Assembly (NCBI GenBank): GCA_002786785.1
Contig: PCUD01000068.1
Location: 1 to 54,195, forward strand
Reading direction: 5' to 3'
Length of the DNA stretch: 54,195 bases
DNA from: Ignavibacteriales bacterium CG18_big_fil_WC_8_21_14_2_50_31_20
GTDB lineage: Bacteria > Bacteroidota > Ignavibacteria > Ignavibacteriales > Melioribacteraceae
Shown: piece by piece, positions 25,900 to 33,523 of the stretch
Numbering within the stretch: position 1 is the first letter of the stretch
Layout of the letters: every line of letters begins with the position of its first letter
Made by a program: the position numbers and the translations under genes
The notes under the pieces: model-generated
Database searches by the model: none
Told to the model about the DNA's origin: nothing
The model's input: the letters and a program-made list of their open reading frames with translations, nothing else

Positions 25900-26739
25900 T
25901 TAAATATTGCTATTTTTTAGCCAGTTTATTATTTCTGTAGTAAGTCCTATTCTCATTGACGAAAACGAATGCCCACATTTAAGTATTTTTGATTGCAATT
26001 TAACATCCATACTTTTTAAAACATAAATTAAGGGTGTATGGTGCAATTCAAGTGGAGCAACAGCATCAAATTCGGCAGCAATTAGAAAAATATTCTTTCC
26101 TATTAACTCATTAACTCGTTTTACAATATTCCACATTTCTTTATTTTCAACCATTTCGTCAAAAACTTTTTCAGCATCTGAATTTGTAACAAGCTCGGAA
26201 CCCGAAGCTAAACCTTCCATTGTAATTTCCTTAAATTCTGGATGACTTAAAATATAATCAGTAAAGAGTCCAAAATTAAATCCAGCAAGAGATGCAATGT
26301 TTTTAATTTTTGGAAATTTCATAGAAGCAAGCAATGATAGAAATCCCCCCATGCTATGCCCAATTAATACTATTTTTTCTTTATCATAATTAAACTCATC
26401 GGCAATTCCAGGTTTACTAAAATGCTCAATTATCGAATTTACATCTTCTAATGAGTTTGAAATTGAGAAATTTCCACTACTTCCCCACGAACCACGATAG
26501 TGAAAAATAACAACATTAATCCCAAATCTTCTAATAGCATGGGCAATATCATAATTAACTTCGTTTCCAGGAAACCCATGTAAAAGTAAAACAATTGGAT
26601 TTTTTTCTCTCCCGCCAGTTTTAAAAAACGAGCCAATTATTTTTTCGTTTTTGCTATTAATGATTAATGGCTGCATTGTTGGTTGATATTCTAAATTGAT
26701 ATTTGGATTATCTTCTGTTACTGGATTAAATTTTATCAT
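25900..26739 (-). CDS. Alpha/beta hydrolase
   Basis: 279 residues. LLLHGFPGNE forms the oxyanion loop, S129 in VLIGHSMGGFL is the nucleophile, and the catalytic His is probably in KCGHSFSS near residue 262. There is no signal peptide, so it acts in the cytoplasm; ester, peptide or thioester substrates are all possible. No clear Shine-Dalgarno site. It is upstream of the decarboxylase and divergent from proS across 140 bp. Confidence 0.8.
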   Translation of the reverse strand: MIKFNPVTEDNPNINLEYQPTMQPLIINSKNEKIIGSFFKTGGREKNPIVLLLHGFPGNEVNYDIAHAIRRFGINVVIFHYRGSWGSSGNFSISNSLEDVNSIIEHFSKPGIADEFNYDKEKIVLIGHSMGGFLSLLASMKFPKIKNIASLAGFNFGLFTDYILSHPEFKEITMEGLASGSELVTNSDAEKVFDEMVENKEMWNIVKRVNELIGKNIFLIAAEFDAVAPLELHHTPLIYVLKSMDVKLQSKILKCGHSFSSMRIGLTTEIINWLKNSNI

Positions 26740-26813
26740 ATATTCTTTTATTTAATTACTGAATGCTTAAAAATAGTAAAGCCAATTAAAATATTCACAA
26801 ATACTTTACATTT

Positions 26814-26844
26814 TTTGAATTGACTCACTCTTTGAGTATTTTTG
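26814..26844 (+). promoter_or_regulatory. Bacteroidota-type promoter for proS
   Basis: TTTG (26814-26817), exactly 19 bp, then TATTTTTG (26837-26844), a full match to the -33/-7 consensus of the Bacteroidota primary sigma factor. The expected start of transcription would leave a leader of about 30 nt before the proS ATG at 26880. Confidence 0.65.
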
Positions 26845-26879
26845 GAACTTAATTTTGCTCAATAAATCATAAGAAAATA

Positions 26880-28568
26880 ATGCGAATTAGTAAATCATTT
26901 ATTCCAACAATGAAGGAAGCACCTTCGGATGCAACTATTGCAAGTCATGTTTTAATGCTACGTACTGGAATGGTACGAATGCTTTCAGCGGGAATTTATT
27001 CTTTTTTGCCACTTGGATACAAAGTTGTAAAAAAAATAGCAAATATAATTAATGAAGAAATGGATGCCATTGGTGGACAAGAATTTTTATTGCCTGCTTT
27101 AAATCCACGTGAAATATGGGAATCAACTAATCGTGTTGAGGCTTTTGGAGATACAATGTTTCATCTAAAAAATAGAGATTATGTTCTTGCCCCAACTCAC
27201 GAAGAAATTATGACATTTCATGCAAAAGGTGAAATGAAATCATATAAAGATATGCCTCAAATTTGGTATCAAATTCAAACAAAATTCAGGAATGAAGCTC
27301 GCCCACGAAGTGGAATTATTCGCGGACGACAATTTTTGATGAAAGATGCTTATTCATTTGATTCAACTTGGGAAGGTTTGGATGAATCCTATGCAAAACA
27401 TTATAAAGCTTATCAAAATATTTTTGACAGATGTGGAATTGAATATTTTGTAGTTGGTGCTTCCAGCGGTGCAATGGGTGGTAGCAAATCGGAAGAATTT
27501 ATGGTAAAATCGGATGCCGGTGAAGACACAGTTGCATATTGTAAAAGTTGCGGATACGCTGCTAATGTTGAAGTTGCCAATTCAATTGTTGAACCAATTG
27601 CAAGAAATAGTGAAAGCAAAGATGTTTACGAAATATCAACTCCAAATATTCATAGCATTGATGAACTTTGTGAATTTTTGAAAATTAATGAAAATGAAAC
27701 AGCTAAATCGAGAGTTTATATTCACACTGGCAAACCAATTCTTGTTCTAATGTCTGGCAACGACGAAGTTAACGAAACTAAACTTCAATCCATTCTCGGC
27801 GGCGAAATTCGTCCAGCTCACCCAGAAGAACTTGTGGAAATAACTGGTGCAGAAGCTGGTTCTATTGGACCAATTGGATTTAAGCATAGAATAATTGCTG
27901 ATAACAGACTTAAGGATTTAAATAATTTATATAGTGGCGCTAATAAAACCGATTTCCATATTGGTGGAATTGATTTACAAAGAGATGTTGAAAATATTGA
28001 ATATTTGGATATGCGAACTATTGAAAGTGGTGAAGAGTGCACTAGGTGCGGTGAAACTCTCGAAGTTTTTAGAGCTATTGAACTTGGTCATATTTTCAAA
28101 CTTGGAACAAAATATTCAGAAGCAATGGGTGCCACATTTTTAAATGAAAATGGTCAAGCTCTACCAATAATTATGGGAAGTTACGGAATTGGCGTTGACC
28201 GCGTTCTTGCTTGTTTTATTGAGCAAAACTATGACGAAAAAGGCATTATATGGAAAGCACCTTTAAAACCATTTGATATTCACCTTCTTGCTTTAAATAT
28301 GAAGAAAGAAATTGTGGAAAATGAAAGTAATGAAATTTATGATTTACTTCTAAAAGAAGGTTATGACGTTCTTTATGATGATAGAAGAGATGCTCAAGCT
28401 GGCTTTAAATTTAACGATGCCGAACTAATTGGAATTCCTCTACAAGTTATTATTGGCGAAAAAAATATTCAAGAAGGTTTGGTTGAGATAAAGGACCGTA
28501 AAACTGGCGAAAAATTGCTGATTAGCAAAGAAATTTTACTCGACCAACTTATAGATTTAGTGAAATAA
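26880..28568 (+). CDS. proS: Prolyl-tRNA synthetase, bacterial type with editing insert
   Basis: 562 residues, the length of the E. coli-type enzyme. Class II motif 1 spans SAGIYSFLPLGYKVVKKI, motif 2 is FRNEARPRSGIIRGRQFLMKDAYSFD, and motif 3 is GSYGIGVDRVLACFIEQ. Between motifs 2 and 3 lies the INS/YbaK-like editing domain (about 225-380) that clears Ala-tRNA(Pro). The anticodon-binding domain follows from about 465. Charges tRNA(Pro) in the cytoplasm. Its TAA overlaps the ATG of the RsmI-like gene by one base (TAATG), so the two are coupled. Confidence 0.96.
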   Translation: MRISKSFIPTMKEAPSDATIASHVLMLRTGMVRMLSAGIYSFLPLGYKVVKKIANIINEEMDAIGGQEFLLPALNPREIWESTNRVEAFGDTMFHLKNRDYVLAPTHEEIMTFHAKGEMKSYKDMPQIWYQIQTKFRNEARPRSGIIRGRQFLMKDAYSFDSTWEGLDESYAKHYKAYQNIFDRCGIEYFVVGASSGAMGGSKSEEFMVKSDAGEDTVAYCKSCGYAANVEVANSIVEPIARNSESKDVYEISTPNIHSIDELCEFLKINENETAKSRVYIHTGKPILVLMSGNDEVNETKLQSILGGEIRPAHPEELVEITGAEAGSIGPIGFKHRIIADNRLKDLNNLYSGANKTDFHIGGIDLQRDVENIEYLDMRTIESGEECTRCGETLEVFRAIELGHIFKLGTKYSEAMGATFLNENGQALPIIMGSYGIGVDRVLACFIEQNYDEKGIIWKAPLKPFDIHLLALNMKKEIVENESNEIYDLLLKEGYDVLYDDRRDAQAGFKFNDAELIGIPLQVIIGEKNIQEGLVEIKDRKTGEKLLISKEILLDQLIDLVK

Positions 28569-29284
28569 TGAAAAACAAACTTTTTATAGTTTCAACGCCA
28601 ATCGGAAATTTTGACGATATTACTTTACGTGCTCTAAAAATTCTTAAAGAAGTTGATATTGTTGTTTGCGAGGAATTTAAACCCGCTCGTAGATTGCTTT
28701 CTTATTATGGAATTGCTAAAGAGCTAATTTCGGTTAATGAACATAACGAAAGCGAATCAACTTTTGAAGTAATTGCTCAAATTAAAAGTGGCAAAACTGT
28801 TGCACTTATTTCAGATGCGGGAACTCCACTTTTTTCTGACCCTGGTAATACTCTTGTTGAACAAGCTATTTTAAGTGGAATTGAGATTGTTCCGGTTCCA
28901 GGTGCAAGTTCACTTCTTGCCGCTCTTGTTGGAACTGGATATCACTTTGAGCAATTTTTTTATTATGGCTGGCTTTCACCAAAAAAGGAAATTAGACAAG
29001 GACAGCTTAAGAGATTAAAAACTGTTAATGATATTATTGTTATTCTTGAAACTCCATATAGGTTAATTGCTCTATTAACAGATATAAAAAGGACATTTGG
29101 AAGCAATCAAAATATTGTAATTGCATATAAACTAACGCAAAAAGAAGAAAAGTTCTATAGAGGAAATGTTGATACTGTTTTAAACAAAATTTCAAATGAA
29201 AAACTAAAAGGTGAATTTGTGCTTATAATTGAAAATCGCCATTCTGACAACAGCACAAAATCTCAACAGAATAGAAGGATTTAG
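28568..29284 (+). CDS. rsmI: RsmI-like tetrapyrrole-methylase-fold rRNA methyltransferase
   Basis: 238 residues. FIVSTPIGNFDDITLRALKIL, SDAGTPLFSDPG and PVPGASSLLAAL match RsmI, which 2'-O-methylates C1402 of 16S rRNA with S-adenosylmethionine. The usual EDTR(H)TxxLL segment is replaced by EEFKPARRLLSYYGI, and the protein is shorter than the typical 270-290 residues because the C-terminal extension is missing. It could be a lineage-specific form of RsmI or a divergent paralogue. Coupled to proS by a one-base overlap. Confidence 0.75.
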   Translation: MKNKLFIVSTPIGNFDDITLRALKILKEVDIVVCEEFKPARRLLSYYGIAKELISVNEHNESESTFEVIAQIKSGKTVALISDAGTPLFSDPGNTLVEQAILSGIEIVPVPGASSLLAALVGTGYHFEQFFYYGWLSPKKEIRQGQLKRLKTVNDIIVILETPYRLIALLTDIKRTFGSNQNIVIAYKLTQKEEKFYRGNVDTVLNKISNEKLKGEFVLIIENRHSDNSTKSQQNRRI

Positions 29285-29309
29285 AATCTTTTCTAATAAT
29301 TATGAAAAT

Positions 29310-29328
29310 CTATTTCTAATAGAAATAG
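29310..29328 (+). terminator. Hairpin after the RsmI-like gene, weak terminator
   Basis: Perfect arms CTATTTCT (29310-29317) and AGAAATAG (29321-29328), followed by TAAGTTTCATTT, a poor U-tract. The remainder of the 178-bp spacer to nfu has no gene I can see. Confidence 0.4.
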
Positions 29329-29462
29329 TAAGTTTCATTTCAGCCATAGTTTGGATTTTTGCATTTTTAATTTTGTATGTAATTTGTATTTTACTAAAGT
29401 GAAATGCAATAGTGTTAATTGTTTTAACAAAGTTTGAAAAAAATAAAGAAATTGAGGAAATT

Positions 29463-30005
29463 ATGTTAAAAATATTGGATGTGGATTTGACACCAAACCC
29501 ACAGGCTTTAAAATTTATATTAAGTGAAAAATTGTTAAATACAGAAACCAGAAGTTTTAATTCCGCAGAAAGTGCTGTTCATGATCCATTAGCCAAACTT
29601 ATTTTTGAACTGGAAGGTGTAGTGTCTGTTTTTTATATGGACAAATTTATAACTCTTGAAAAACAACCTTCTGCAAGTTGGTCTAAAATTCAAAAGCCTT
29701 TTACCGAGATAATTGAATCATTTGATATTGCTAATCTTCCTGCAGAAAAATATATGGATGAAAATAAAGCGGATGAAACTGCAATATTAAAAAAAATAAA
29801 TGAGATTATTGATTTGCGAATAAAACCAGCTCTTGCTGGCGATGGCGGTGGTCTTGAGGTTCTTGGATTTACGGACAATACTTTGTCTATAAAATATCAA
29901 GGTGCTTGTGGTAGTTGTCCAAGTTCAATTAGGGGTACTTTGGTTGCAATTGAAAATTTACTCCGCAGAGAAGTTAATTCAAATATTTCAGTAATTTCTG
30001 GTTAA
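29463..30005 (+). CDS. nfu: Nfu-type iron-sulfur cluster carrier (Nfu N + NifU C domains)
   Basis: 180 residues from the ATG at 29463, chosen because GAGGAAA lies about six nt upstream; an in-frame GTG at 29412 would add 17 residues with no ribosome site. Residues 1-90 are an Nfu N-terminal domain (TPNPQALKFILSEKLL, DPLAKLIFELEGVVSVFY). Residues 105-180 are the NifU C-terminal domain with ALAGDGGGLEVLG and the cluster-binding C-G-S-C. It passes assembled Fe-S clusters to client proteins. The terminator lies inside the end of the convergent kamA-like gene. Confidence 0.9.
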   Translation: MLKILDVDLTPNPQALKFILSEKLLNTETRSFNSAESAVHDPLAKLIFELEGVVSVFYMDKFITLEKQPSASWSKIQKPFTEIIESFDIANLPAEKYMDENKADETAILKKINEIIDLRIKPALAGDGGGLEVLGFTDNTLSIKYQGACGSCPSSIRGTLVAIENLLRREVNSNISVISG

Positions 30006-30016
30006 AAATTTGTTTA

Positions 30017-31426
30017 TTAAAAACACAACTCAAATAAACTTGAGTTGTGTTTTTTACTTTCCAAATTGTCTTTTATTATTTTTCTATTCTTTTCTTTTTC
30101 ATATACTTTTTGTTTCAAAATTGCAGCTAATTCATCTTCATAAAAGAATTTCTTTTCGCCAAATGCTGGAGTTAATTGAGTTAACCAAGTTGAAGTTTCA
30201 TCATATTTTGCAAAAAATGGGTGTTTAACCCAATCAGGATTTCTTGCCTGCAAAAAGTTTAGCGCAAATACTTTTTCACCTTTTATTGTGGATATACCAT
30301 TAATTACTACTTTACCAGGATTTGCAGACATAACAGGACCCCGTGCTGTTCTCTGTAATCCAGAAACTTTTTTAAATGCATCACTATATATTTCAAAAGC
30401 TCGTGATAATGGAACTTCAAAATATCCTTTAGCTCCGGTATTTCTTGCAATAAACACATAATATGGAAACATTCCCAAACTGACTTGTTTTTTCCAATTT
30501 TCTGCCCATACATCTGCAGAATCATTAATATGATTTATAATTGGGGATTGAGTTCTAATAGTTACTCCAACATTCAATAATCGTTTTACGGCTTCTTTCA
30601 CTATTTCGGTATCAAGTTCAACATAATGATTAATATGAGCCATAAATGCTATTTGTTTTCCACTATTTCTAACCTTTTCAAATAGTTGTAAAATTCCATT
30701 AGCATCTTTATCGGTAACGAAACGATAAGGCCAATAGGAAAGTGATTTTGTACCTATTCTAATGTTTTTAATATGGTCAAATTCCTTGTTCAAAAAAGGT
30801 AAAATATATGATTCCAATTTTTGTAATGACATTATTAACGGGTCACCCCCAGTAATCAAGATATCACTAATTTCTTTGTGCAATTTCAAATAATTCAAAA
30901 ATATTTTTGAAGCATCAGTTGCAAATTTCAAATCGTGATATCCAACAAATTGAGCCCAACGAAAGCAAAATGTACAATACGAGTGGCAAGTCTGGCCTTC
31001 TGATGGAAAAAATAATGCGGTTTTATCATATTTATGTTGTATTCCCGGTACAGTAACGCTATCCATTATTGGAACATTGGCAATTAATTGCCCTGCTGGA
31101 TGGGGGTTTAATTCTTGTCTAAATATTTTTGCACTATTGCTTATCTCTTCTTTTGAAGCACCACTTTTAAATAGTTTTGCAATTGTATAAAATTGGTGCT
31201 CACTTATCATTTCTTTCAACATAAAATTGAGTTGAAATATTGGATCATTTGGAATATTAGTCCAATCTATTAACTCTTCAATAATGTAATTATTAGTCTT
31301 AAATGGAAGAATTGTTCCAACAACTTTAAGTTCAAATATATCTTCATCTGATAAATATGGTTTAATAAAATCTATTGAATCTATATCTTTTAAACTGTAA
31401 AACTTTATTTCTTTTTTAGAAATCAT
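30017..31426 (-). CDS. KamA-family radical SAM protein (lysine 2,3-aminomutase-like, substrate uncertain)
   Basis: 469 residues. The cluster-binding C147-x3-C151-x2-C154 (CHSYCTFCFRW) and the GGDP motif (DILITGGDPLIM) place it among radical SAM enzymes of the KamA type, which shift an amino group using SAM and PLP. A PLP lysine candidate is in ANPGK. The aspartates that hold the substrate side-chain amine in characterised lysine 2,3-aminomutases (in the CDLS and DAPGGGGK segments) are not evident here: the corresponding segments read FIARNTGAKG and MSANPGK. The substrate is therefore unlikely to be simply lysine. Monocistronic, convergent with nfu. Confidence 0.82.
   Translation of the reverse strand: MISKKEIKFYSLKDIDSIDFIKPYLSDEDIFELKVVGTILPFKTNNYIIEELIDWTNIPNDPIFQLNFMLKEMISEHQFYTIAKLFKSGASKEEISNSAKIFRQELNPHPAGQLIANVPIMDSVTVPGIQHKYDKTALFFPSEGQTCHSYCTFCFRWAQFVGYHDLKFATDASKIFLNYLKLHKEISDILITGGDPLIMSLQKLESYILPFLNKEFDHIKNIRIGTKSLSYWPYRFVTDKDANGILQLFEKVRNSGKQIAFMAHINHYVELDTEIVKEAVKRLLNVGVTIRTQSPIINHINDSADVWAENWKKQVSLGMFPYYVFIARNTGAKGYFEVPLSRAFEIYSDAFKKVSGLQRTARGPVMSANPGKVVINGISTIKGEKVFALNFLQARNPDWVKHPFFAKYDETSTWLTQLTPAFGEKKFFYEDELAAILKQKVYEKEKNRKIIKDNLESKKHNSSLFELCF
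30019..30055. terminator. Bidirectional terminator overlapping the kamA-like 3' end
   Basis: Stem ACACAACTCAA (30023-30033) with TTGAGTTGTGT (30040-30050), then six T on the plus strand; A-runs on the left give a minus-strand U-tract. The stem encodes the last residues of the kamA-like protein (SSLFELCF). Confidence 0.8.
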
Positions 31427-31546
31427 ATATATATCCTTTCTGAATAAACTGATTTTGGGTATATGATACTTTAATCAAAAAAATGAAAAGTTCAATACAA
31501 CAGGAAATGAAATTTGAATAATGAAAAAATATTTATAAAATGAGGG

Positions 31547-31568
31547 AAAAGCGGTAAAAATTTACCGC
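31547..31568 (-). terminator. Terminator of the small DUF4295-like gene
   Basis: Stem GCGGTAAA (31551-31558) with TTTACCGC (31561-31568), abutting the stop codon. On the minus strand it is followed by UUUU. Confidence 0.7.
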
Positions 31569-31733
31569 CTATTTTAATGTTGTAACTTGACTAACGTCTT
31601 CTAATTTTACAAATTTTTCGTTGAATTTATAACTGCCTGTTTCTGATTTAACTGTTTTAATAAATTTAACAGTTATACCAGATGCTGCGCCTTTGTGTTT
31701 TGTTTTATCAACAAATGTTTGTTTTTTAGCCAT
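31569..31733 (-). CDS. Small basic protein, DUF4295-like (54 residues)
   Basis: A short gene starting MAKKQTFVDKTKHKG and ending VSQVTTLK, rich in Lys. The central FIKTVKSETGSYKFNEKFV resembles the VKSPKTGAYTFKEEMV pattern of DUF4295, a small protein family of Bacteroidota usually next to ribosomal protein genes. That resemblance is from memory and the family's role is unknown. Reality of the gene is well supported: AGGAG seven nt before the ATG, an uninterrupted frame, and a terminator hairpin directly after the stop. No ribosomal genes are adjacent here. Likely cytoplasmic and perhaps ribosome-associated (inference). Confidence 0.75.
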   Translation of the reverse strand: MAKKQTFVDKTKHKGAASGITVKFIKTVKSETGSYKFNEKFVKLEDVSQVTTLK

Positions 31734-31878
31734 GAATTATCTCCTAATATATTTAGAGAACAAATATAATAAATAAATATTGATTTTTAAAGAAAATGAA
31801 TATCTTTTAATTTTACAATTCTTACCCTTTTATAATTTTATAAATATGTTTATCATTGCACATATTTATTAGGATAAA

Positions 31879-32439
31879 ATGGAAACTGCAATAAAGCGAA
31901 TTTATTTAACTGGTTTTATGACGAGTGGAAAAAGCACAATTGGACCAATTTTGGCAAATGTTATAGGCTGGGAATTTTCTGATCTAGATAGAGAAGTGGA
32001 AGAACAGGAAGGCAAAACAGTTGTTGAAATTTTTGAAACTCATGGCGAAGAGTATTTTAGAGATATTGAGCATAGACTTTTATTGAATTTATCAAAAAAA
32101 ACGAATACTATTCTTTCACTTGGTGGCGGGACAATGGTGTTTGATAGAAATTTGAGCATTTTGAAAAATACTGGAATGACTGTTTACTTAAAATCATCAC
32201 CCGAAATGATTTATCAAAGAATTAAAAACAAAATTGACCGTCCAATTTTTAGAGATTTGGTTTTATCAGGAACTGCAAAGCCAAAAGATTTTATTGAACG
32301 AATTGAAAATTTATTATCAAAGCGTGAACCATATTATCTAGAATCGGATATTTGTATTAATACTGATTTATCAAATATTGGAATTACGGTTGACAAATTA
32401 GCAAAAACAATATTTAAGGCAATAAATGAAAACAATTAA
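31879..32439 (+). CDS. aroK: Shikimate kinase
   Basis: 186 residues. The Walker A loop G12-F-M-T-S-G-K-S-T20, the substrate-binding DLDREVEEQEGKTVVEIFETHGEEYFRDIE, and GGGTMVF are all present. It phosphorylates shikimate with ATP in chorismate synthesis. AGGATA precedes the ATG. The last 14 bases overlap aroB, indicating an aroK-aroB operon with coupled translation. Confidence 0.95.
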   Translation: METAIKRIYLTGFMTSGKSTIGPILANVIGWEFSDLDREVEEQEGKTVVEIFETHGEEYFRDIEHRLLLNLSKKTNTILSLGGGTMVFDRNLSILKNTGMTVYLKSSPEMIYQRIKNKIDRPIFRDLVLSGTAKPKDFIERIENLLSKREPYYLESDICINTDLSNIGITVDKLAKTIFKAINENN

Positions 32440-33523
32440 CATTAATCTTCCTCAAAATGGATATGATATTTATATTGGAAATGGAATAATTAAACAAGTA
32501 ACTAAAAAGATAAAATCACTTGATTTGAAAAAAAATCTATTTTTTGTCGTTGATAAAAATGTTTATGAATTATATTCTTCTCAAATTGATTTGTTAATTA
32601 AAAATTATAAAGGAAAAGTTAATTTATTGGTAGTTGAAGCAAGTGAAAAATTCAAATCCTTTAAAACATTGGAATTAATTTATAAAAATCTACTAGAAAA
32701 TGATTATTCGCGAGATACTTTACTTTTAGCTATTGGTGGTGGTATTATTGGGGATATTTGTGGTTTTGCAGCTGCAACTTTTTCACGAGGAATTCAGTCA
32801 GTGCAAATTCCAACAACTCTTCTATCCACAGTTGATAGCTCAGTTGGTGGAAAAACAGGAATTAATTTTTCAAATACAAAAAATATTATTGGGACTTTTA
32901 ATCAACCAAATTTTGTTTTAATTGATGTCAATTTTCTTAAATCACTTAGCAAAGAAGAATTGCTTTCTGGACTCGGGGAAATTGTAAAATATGCTTTTTT
33001 AACAAACATTCAATTTTACAAATATGTAAAAAAAAATATTAACGAAGTCTATAGTAAAAATCCTAAAACATTTACAAAAATAATTGAAGAGACAGTAAGA
33101 TTTAAAGGAGATGTGGTAATAAGCGACGAAAAAGAAACTGGAAATAGAAAAATGCTAAATCTTGGTCATACATTTGCTCACGCTTTTGAAGTTGAAACTA
33201 AATTTGAACTCAAACACGGACAAGCAGTAATAGTTGGAATCGCTTCTTCCCTTTTTCTATCATTTAAAATTGGCCTAATTTCAAAACTAAAATTGGACGA
33301 ATTACTCGAACTAATTTATATTTTCAAGGATGAAATTAGAATTGGGAGGATAAATTTTGATAATGCTATTTCAATTATGCAACGTGATAAAAAGAATAAA
33401 GATGGAAAAATTAAATTTGTACTTATAAAAGACATCGGAAATATTTTGATTGATGTTGAGGCTAATAGAGATGATATTATTTATTCGCTCGAAAACGGAA
33501 TTGGAGTTTTTAAATGGAAATAA
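32426..33523 (+). CDS. aroB: 3-dehydroquinate synthase
   Basis: 365 residues, full length. NAD-binding IGGGIIGDICGFAAATFSRG, the PTTLLSTVDSSVGGKTGINF active-site segment and the metal ligands in HTFAHAFE and KHGQAV are conserved. It closes DAHP to 3-dehydroquinate, the second step of the shikimate pathway. It starts inside aroK (14-nt overlap) behind AAGG and its end overlaps the GHL10 gene by ten bases. Confidence 0.96.
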   Translation: MKTININLPQNGYDIYIGNGIIKQVTKKIKSLDLKKNLFFVVDKNVYELYSSQIDLLIKNYKGKVNLLVVEASEKFKSFKTLELIYKNLLENDYSRDTLLLAIGGGIIGDICGFAAATFSRGIQSVQIPTTLLSTVDSSVGGKTGINFSNTKNIIGTFNQPNFVLIDVNFLKSLSKEELLSGLGEIVKYAFLTNIQFYKYVKKNINEVYSKNPKTFTKIIEETVRFKGDVVISDEKETGNRKMLNLGHTFAHAFEVETKFELKHGQAVIVGIASSLFLSFKIGLISKLKLDELLELIYIFKDEIRIGRINFDNAISIMQRDKKNKDGKIKFVLIKDIGNILIDVEANRDDIIYSLENGIGVFKWK

